Source of the DNA: a bacterium
Lineage (GTDB): Bacteria; Patescibacteriota; Gracilibacteria; UM-FILTER-43-11
Assembly (NCBI GenBank): GCA_030426875.1
Contig: JAUHXI010000035.1
Coordinates: forward strand, 1-10,292
Length of the DNA: 10,292 nt
Reading direction: 5' to 3'
The notes under the pieces are model-generated. The model did no database searches and was not told the origin of the DNA. It saw nothing but the letters and a program-made list of their open reading frames with translations. Positions 7,363 to 10,292 of the stretch are shown in pieces (position 1 is the stretch's first letter; the number at the start of each line of letters is the position of its first letter). A program made the translations under genes and the position numbers.

Positions 7363-8136
7363 ATGCAACTCAAAAAAATATTCAAAACAGGACTTTTAGT
7401 CGGCATTGGACTATTAATTCTGCAGATTCATAACACCCAGGCCCAAAATCAACTGGACTACCCTAGCCCAATTGACCCCTACATCAATGACTTTTCGGAT
7501 CTCATTTCTGAGGGTACCGAATCCATTTTGAGTGAGCAACTTTCTGAATTTCAAGCCACACAAGGCATTCAAATCACCTTAGTGACACTGGATTCGATTT
7601 ATGATTTCAACACCGGAGACGAAGACATCGAAACATTTGCCCGCAACCTGTTCAACCAATGGGGCGTGGGTGATGCCGAAAAAAATAATGGCATCCTTTT
7701 TTTAGTGACCCCTAAAGACCGCGAGGCCCGGATTCAATTGGGGGCAGCATACGGCGCCCCCTATGAAAGTCAAATGCAGAACATCATGGATGGAACCATT
7801 GTCCCCTATTTTGCCAACAATGAATACGAAGTGGGCATCACCAACGGACTCAATGCCATCATGGACACATCCATCGAAACAATTTCTTGGACCGATTGGG
7901 TTGTGTATTATAAATGGTATTTGATCATTGGAGCAGTCATTGGACTTTTAGTTGCTGCTGGTATTTCAGCTTTGATTTCAGGGAAAAAAGGGTGGGGCTA
8001 TGTGCTATTAGCGGCTGCCTTTGGCCTACTACTTGCCATGATCAGTGCATCATCCAATTCAAACTCAAGCTCAAAACGCGGAGGGGGCTTTGGAGGAGGA
8101 AAATCCTCTGGCAGAGGGGCCACTGGCAAATGGTGA
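7363..8136 (+). CDS. TPM-domain (YgcG-type) secreted, membrane-anchored protein
   Basis: From the ATG at 7363 the 257-residue protein has a classic signal peptide: MQLKK, a hydrophobic core to about residue 21, and cleavage near TQA-QN at 25-28. An upstream ATG at 7333 adds ten residues before the Lys-rich region and is less likely, though it lies just eight bases after the PAP2 stop. The TPM domain (about 38-160) shows INDFSDLIS (41-49), the FARNLFNQWGVG helix (92-103) and NNGILFLV (108-115). Two membrane helices follow (about 175-197 and 202-218). The tail is rich in Ser and Gly and ends in Trp, as is usual in this family. TPM proteins are linked to envelope maintenance and photosystem repair; the exact bacterial role is unsettled. 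The domain faces outward if the signal is processed. Confidence 0.88.
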   Translation: MQLKKIFKTGLLVGIGLLILQIHNTQAQNQLDYPSPIDPYINDFSDLISEGTESILSEQLSEFQATQGIQITLVTLDSIYDFNTGDEDIETFARNLFNQWGVGDAEKNNGILFLVTPKDREARIQLGAAYGAPYESQMQNIMDGTIVPYFANNEYEVGITNGLNAIMDTSIETISWTDWVVYYKWYLIIGAVIGLLVAAGISALISGKKGWGYVLLAAAFGLLLAMISASSNSNSSSKRGGGFGGGKSSGRGATGKW

Positions 8137-8212
8137 GAAAATTTTATTCTGACCAGGCCAGCAGAAGCGACAATTTTAACACCCCTCATTTAAAACTTAT
8201 TAAAAAACTAAA

Positions 8213-8671
8213 ATGACACACACCTTAGACATTACAATCAACAGTCCCCAAGAAACCGTTTTTAAACACCTGGTGGACATTAAAAATAGAAACAAATGGT
8301 GGCCAGCCTGCAAAAGCATAGAACACACCGAAGGAAAGGAGGGTGAAGAAGGGGCTAAATATAAAGTAACCCTCGACAGCAGGGGTTACGAGAATGAAGT
8401 CACCGAAACCATAACCCGCAAAAAGGCACCGACAGAACTAACCATCATGCAAGAGAGCTCCGTTGGCGTGGGCAAAAACAGATTCTACCTTAGGTCAGAC
8501 GGTGCCAAAAAAACCAAATTGACCTGGGAATCAGAAATAGAAATGAATGATTTACTCCACCACATTTCAGCTAAAATCATGACTTTTTTTGTGAGCAACA
8601 GTGTCAAAAAACCCATTCAAGACGCCATGGAACAATTTAAACACATGGTAGAGGAGTTGGAAATAAACTAA
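8213..8671 (+). CDS. SRPBCC-fold protein (polyketide cyclase/START-like)
   Basis: The 152-residue protein has the shape of the SRPBCC superfamily, which binds hydrophobic ligands in a helix-grip fold. It opens with the strand LDITINSPQETVFKHLVDI, continues with the NKWWPACKSIEH turn (27-38), then a ladder of strands (KYKVTL, EVTETI, TELTIM, KLTWESEI) and a long amphipathic C-terminal helix (about 121-150). There is no signal peptide. The ATG at 8213 follows an A-rich leader. The ligand is not predictable from sequence. It lies 76 bases after the TPM gene on the same strand and may be cotranscribed with it. Confidence 0.82.
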   Translation: MTHTLDITINSPQETVFKHLVDIKNRNKWWPACKSIEHTEGKEGEEGAKYKVTLDSRGYENEVTETITRKKAPTELTIMQESSVGVGKNRFYLRSDGAKKTKLTWESEIEMNDLLHHISAKIMTFFVSNSVKKPIQDAMEQFKHMVEELEIN

Positions 8672-8673
8672 AC

Positions 8674-8702
8674 TTTAAATACTATTTAATATAGTGTAAA
8701 AT
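8674..8702 (+). promoter_or_regulatory. Weak candidate promoter before the 8728 gene
   Basis: TTTAAA (8674-8679) and TAAAAT (8697-8702) are spaced by 17 bases and would start transcription about 19 bases before the ATG at 8728. Both boxes are imperfect and the region is AT-rich, so this could be chance; the gene may simply belong to the upstream run. Confidence 0.3.
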
Positions 8703-8727
8703 CAACCTGATTACTTAACCCAAAAAA

Positions 8728-9315
8728 ATGAACTTCATCTTCTACCTCTTCCCCAGCCTCTTCCTCCTCTTCACCCTCTTTTTCGCCTGGATTGCCATCT
8801 CCGTCCTCATCCTAAAAAAACCCGTCATCATCAGTGCCAAATGGATCAATGGATTGGTCACCCTGAGCTTTTTGCCCATCATAGTCATCAGCCTACTCGG
8901 GAGTCGACAAATAGAAGAGCTGATGATACCCGCTCTTTTTGTAGTCATGCTTATCTTTTACTACTTCATCATCAAAGGCTACCTGTTTTATGGCATTACC
9001 GCAGATGACTTTAGAAAGTACTTATTAGAATCACTCAAAATTTTAAAGGTTGAGCATGAGGAAAGCATGAGTAAGATTAAATTTAAGAATGATAAAACTG
9101 AGTTGAACATCACCCTGCAAGAACGAATGGGGGCCGCCATGATTAAAATGAAGCATGGCCAAAAAAGCCAAATGAAACCCATCATCACCACCATGAAGTC
9201 GCTCGTGCACAAAAATCAAATGGAACCCAAAAAAATCACCGGCATATTTTATCTGATTTTCACCATTTTATTCGGCACCATAACCATTGTGTTTTCGAAT
9301 ATGTTTCTGTTTTAA
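8728..9315 (+). CDS. Unplaced membrane protein with four predicted helices
   Basis: I do not recognise the family. The 195-residue protein has three hydrophobic segments near the N-terminus (about 3-28, 43-59 and 66-90). A soluble Lys-rich domain follows (about 92-167), probably cytoplasmic, and then a final helix (172-193). No catalytic motif is visible. The soluble part alternates Lys and Met (AAMIKMKHGQKSQMKP) in a way that could contact membrane or nucleic acid, but this is inference. The start follows a run of seven A residues with no Shine-Dalgarno motif. It ends at TAA 9313-9315, one base before a possible GTG start of the next gene. Confidence 0.75.
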   Translation: MNFIFYLFPSLFLLFTLFFAWIAISVLILKKPVIISAKWINGLVTLSFLPIIVISLLGSRQIEELMIPALFVVMLIFYYFIIKGYLFYGITADDFRKYLLESLKILKVEHEESMSKIKFKNDKTELNITLQERMGAAMIKMKHGQKSQMKPIITTMKSLVHKNQMEPKKITGIFYLIFTILFGTITIVFSNMFLF

Positions 9316-9316
9316 A

Positions 9317-9829
9317 GTGAAATCTAGAAAAAATTTACTAGCTTCAAAAAACCAAATTCAAGTGGAAAAAAATATTGGCATTCAAAAAATACTATGGCAA
9401 TCAGAGGTAAAAACTGAAGAGGGAAAAATGGAAGTGCTCATTCCTTTCCCCATCAATCCTGATGAATGCCTAAGGCACATTGGAATCACCGATTTTGGTG
9501 ATGAATCAGATGAATCTTATATTCAGTGGCACGACGAATTCATGGGAATAATTCACCAGCTCTTTGACGAAAGCAAAACCAAATTGACCACGACTGATTC
9601 TGAGATCAATGATTACATTGATAATGGTCATTATAATTTCTCTGACATTCCGTTAATTTTGAATCAAGCTGACCACGTCACTATAAAATTTGAATCCGAA
9701 AATAGATTTTTATTTTTTACAGGAGGCCATGAAATTTTTTGGCTTAAAAATATTTCAGAGAAGGAAATTCAAGCCCTCGGATTTCCACTAGAAAAGATAG
9801 ACAATGATAAGCTCGGACGTATATTTTGA
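9317..9829 (+). CDS. Unplaced acidic protein, start uncertain, possibly cut short
   Basis: I do not recognise this family. The frame is open from 9287 (TTG, overlapping the previous gene), but the first residues there look non-coding. GTG at 9317 is chosen because it sits one base after the previous stop and could be coupled to it. GTG 9362 and ATG 9428 are alternatives. The ATG gives a 133-residue protein starting MEVLIPFPINPDE. The protein is acidic and soluble, with strands VTIKFESENRFLFFTGG and HEIFWLKNI near the C-terminus, a pattern seen in small immunity-like or regulatory proteins (inference). It stops at TGA 9827-9829, after which the same frame stays open for 20 more codons of protein-like sequence. 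That hints at a recent nonsense change. Confidence 0.6.
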   Translation: MKSRKNLLASKNQIQVEKNIGIQKILWQSEVKTEEGKMEVLIPFPINPDECLRHIGITDFGDESDESYIQWHDEFMGIIHQLFDESKTKLTTTDSEINDYIDNGHYNFSDIPLILNQADHVTIKFESENRFLFFTGGHEIFWLKNISEKEIQALGFPLEKIDNDKLGRIF

Positions 9830-9892
9830 ATCAATAGCGGTGATTTGGACGGTTTTAAAAAATTCATTAAATCCATCGACAAAATAGCTTAA
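9830..9892 (+). other. In-frame extension beyond the TGA of the preceding gene
   Basis: Directly after the TGA the same frame reads INSGDLDGFKKFIKSIDKIA and stops at TAA 9890-9892. The composition (GDLDGF followed by an amphipathic Lys/Ile helix) looks like a normal protein C-terminus rather than intergenic DNA. TGA could derive from TGG (Trp) by one base change. Twenty open codons alone are not statistically strong. Confidence 0.4.
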
Positions 9893-9960
9893 AAATGCTA
9901 CGGTAGAGACTGAAGTTAGCCCGCTAAAAAATAAAATAGGACCCCCTAAATAAAGCAAAA

Positions 9961-10218
9961 ATGATTTTCACTCTCGACCTTAAAAAAATGACCGTTCAAG
10001 AAAAACTCCAACTCATAGAGTTGATTCAAAATGATCTTCAAAGCAGCGCAGCATCCATTCCTATGCCTGAATGGCATAAAGATGTGTTGAGGCAGTCAGA
10101 AGAAGATATTAAAGCCGGTCGTGATCAATTCATGGATTTAGATGAGGCAAAGAAAGAAATAATGAAAGAATTCAATGAAAGTAAAATTACTCGGAAGAGC
10201 CAGAAGAAACTTACTTGA
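9961..10218 (+). CDS. Antitoxin of the Unstab_antitox (addiction module) type
   Basis: This is a short 85-residue acidic/basic protein of the kind that neutralises a RelE/ParE-type toxin and represses its own operon. The N-terminal part LKKMTVQEKLQLIELIQNDL (7-26) and the motif PMPEWHKDVL (34-43) match the pattern of putative addiction module components (TIGR02574/PF09720) as I know it. The C-terminal part DEAKKEIMKEF (61-71) forms the helix expected to wrap the toxin. The ATG at 9961 follows an A-rich stretch; ATG 9988 is an internal alternative. The toxin gene starts inside its last 44 bases, which implies translational coupling. Confidence 0.88.
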   Translation: MIFTLDLKKMTVQEKLQLIELIQNDLQSSAASIPMPEWHKDVLRQSEEDIKAGRDQFMDLDEAKKEIMKEFNESKITRKSQKKLT

Positions 10219-10292
10219 AGCAGCTCGATTTTACGATGGTCGAGAAGAAAATTTGGGAAGTTATTTTTTGAGCTCTTTATTGTCAGAAATTT
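10175..10292 (+). CDS. RelE/ParE-superfamily toxin, 5' part (partial)
   Basis: A second frame opens at ATG 10175 inside the antitoxin gene and remains open to the window end, giving 39 residues. It reads MKVKLLGRARRNLLEAARFY and then DGREENLGSYFLSSLLSEI. The EAARFYxxRExxLGxYFLxSL pattern is characteristic of RelE/ParE-superfamily toxins paired with Unstab_antitox antitoxins. Family members act as ribosome-dependent ribonucleases or gyrase poisons; which applies here cannot be told from this fragment. The overlap of 44 bases with the antitoxin is typical of such modules. The rest lies beyond 10292. Confidence 0.85.
   Translation, partial: MKVKLLGRARRNLLEAARFYDGREENLGSYFLSSLLSEI

Noticed and set aside
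7914..8216. A 100-residue frame overlapping the end of the TPM gene
   Set aside because: It lies in another frame of a well-supported TPM coding sequence and has Trp/Cys/Ser-rich nonsense composition; it is a shadow.
9287..9316. TTG at 9287 as the true start of the 9317-9829 gene
   Set aside because: It overlaps the previous gene by 29 bases and encodes a Cys/Phe-rich peptide that is simply that gene's end read in another frame.

Overview
The window reads as a stretch of a small-genome bacterium using the standard code (TGA is a stop), most plausibly a member of the candidate phyla radiation near Peregrinibacteria/Gracilibacteria. This placement is inferred from the style of GroES/GroEL, the many unplaced proteins, and the complete lack of Shine-Dalgarno motifs before the starts; no rRNA or marker tree is available here. 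TGA-decoding as glycine (true Gracilibacteria) is disfavoured. GroEL uses only GGN for glycine, the TPM protein ends in the family's usual Gly-rich/Trp tail before TGA, and the antitoxin must stop at TGA because the toxin frame runs on through it.

Layout. Positions 1-552 hold the 3' end of a probable DUF3352-like protein. It converges on an unplaced 370-residue protein (632-1744, minus) with a faint resemblance to HopA1-type effector/lyase domains. A divergent promoter region follows (1816-1913), with a CIRCE operator directly after the groES -10 box. groES (1966-2259) and groEL (2464-4149) are split by about 200 bp packed with two kinds of dispersed hairpin repeat. After groEL come a 12-bp perfect hairpin and a second inverted-repeat structure with interleaved arms. 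Next is an AT-rich orphan HsdR_N nuclease-like gene (4353-5432).

An ankyrin-repeat gene (5676-6605, minus) is bracketed by two copies of a structured ~82-bp repeat in direct orientation. The right copy runs into a perfect 38-bp palindrome that abuts the promoter of the next operon. That plus-strand run (6863-9829) encodes a PAP2-like membrane protein with an altered PSGH motif, a secreted and anchored TPM-domain protein, an SRPBCC-fold protein, a four-helix membrane protein, and an unplaced acidic protein that may be cut short by a stop codon.

The right edge is a toxin-antitoxin pair. The antitoxin (9961-10218) belongs to the Unstab_antitox type. The overlapping RelE/ParE-type toxin starts at 10175 and is cut off by the window end.

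How they work together: groES/groEL form one heat-shock unit probably repressed by HrcA. The PAP2-TPM-SRPBCC-membrane run looks like a cell-envelope operon. The HsdR_N gene, the ankyrin gene between repeats, and the toxin-antitoxin pair are accessory modules. No tRNA, rRNA, CRISPR array or transposase gene was seen. No gene-free stretch exceeds 300 bases.
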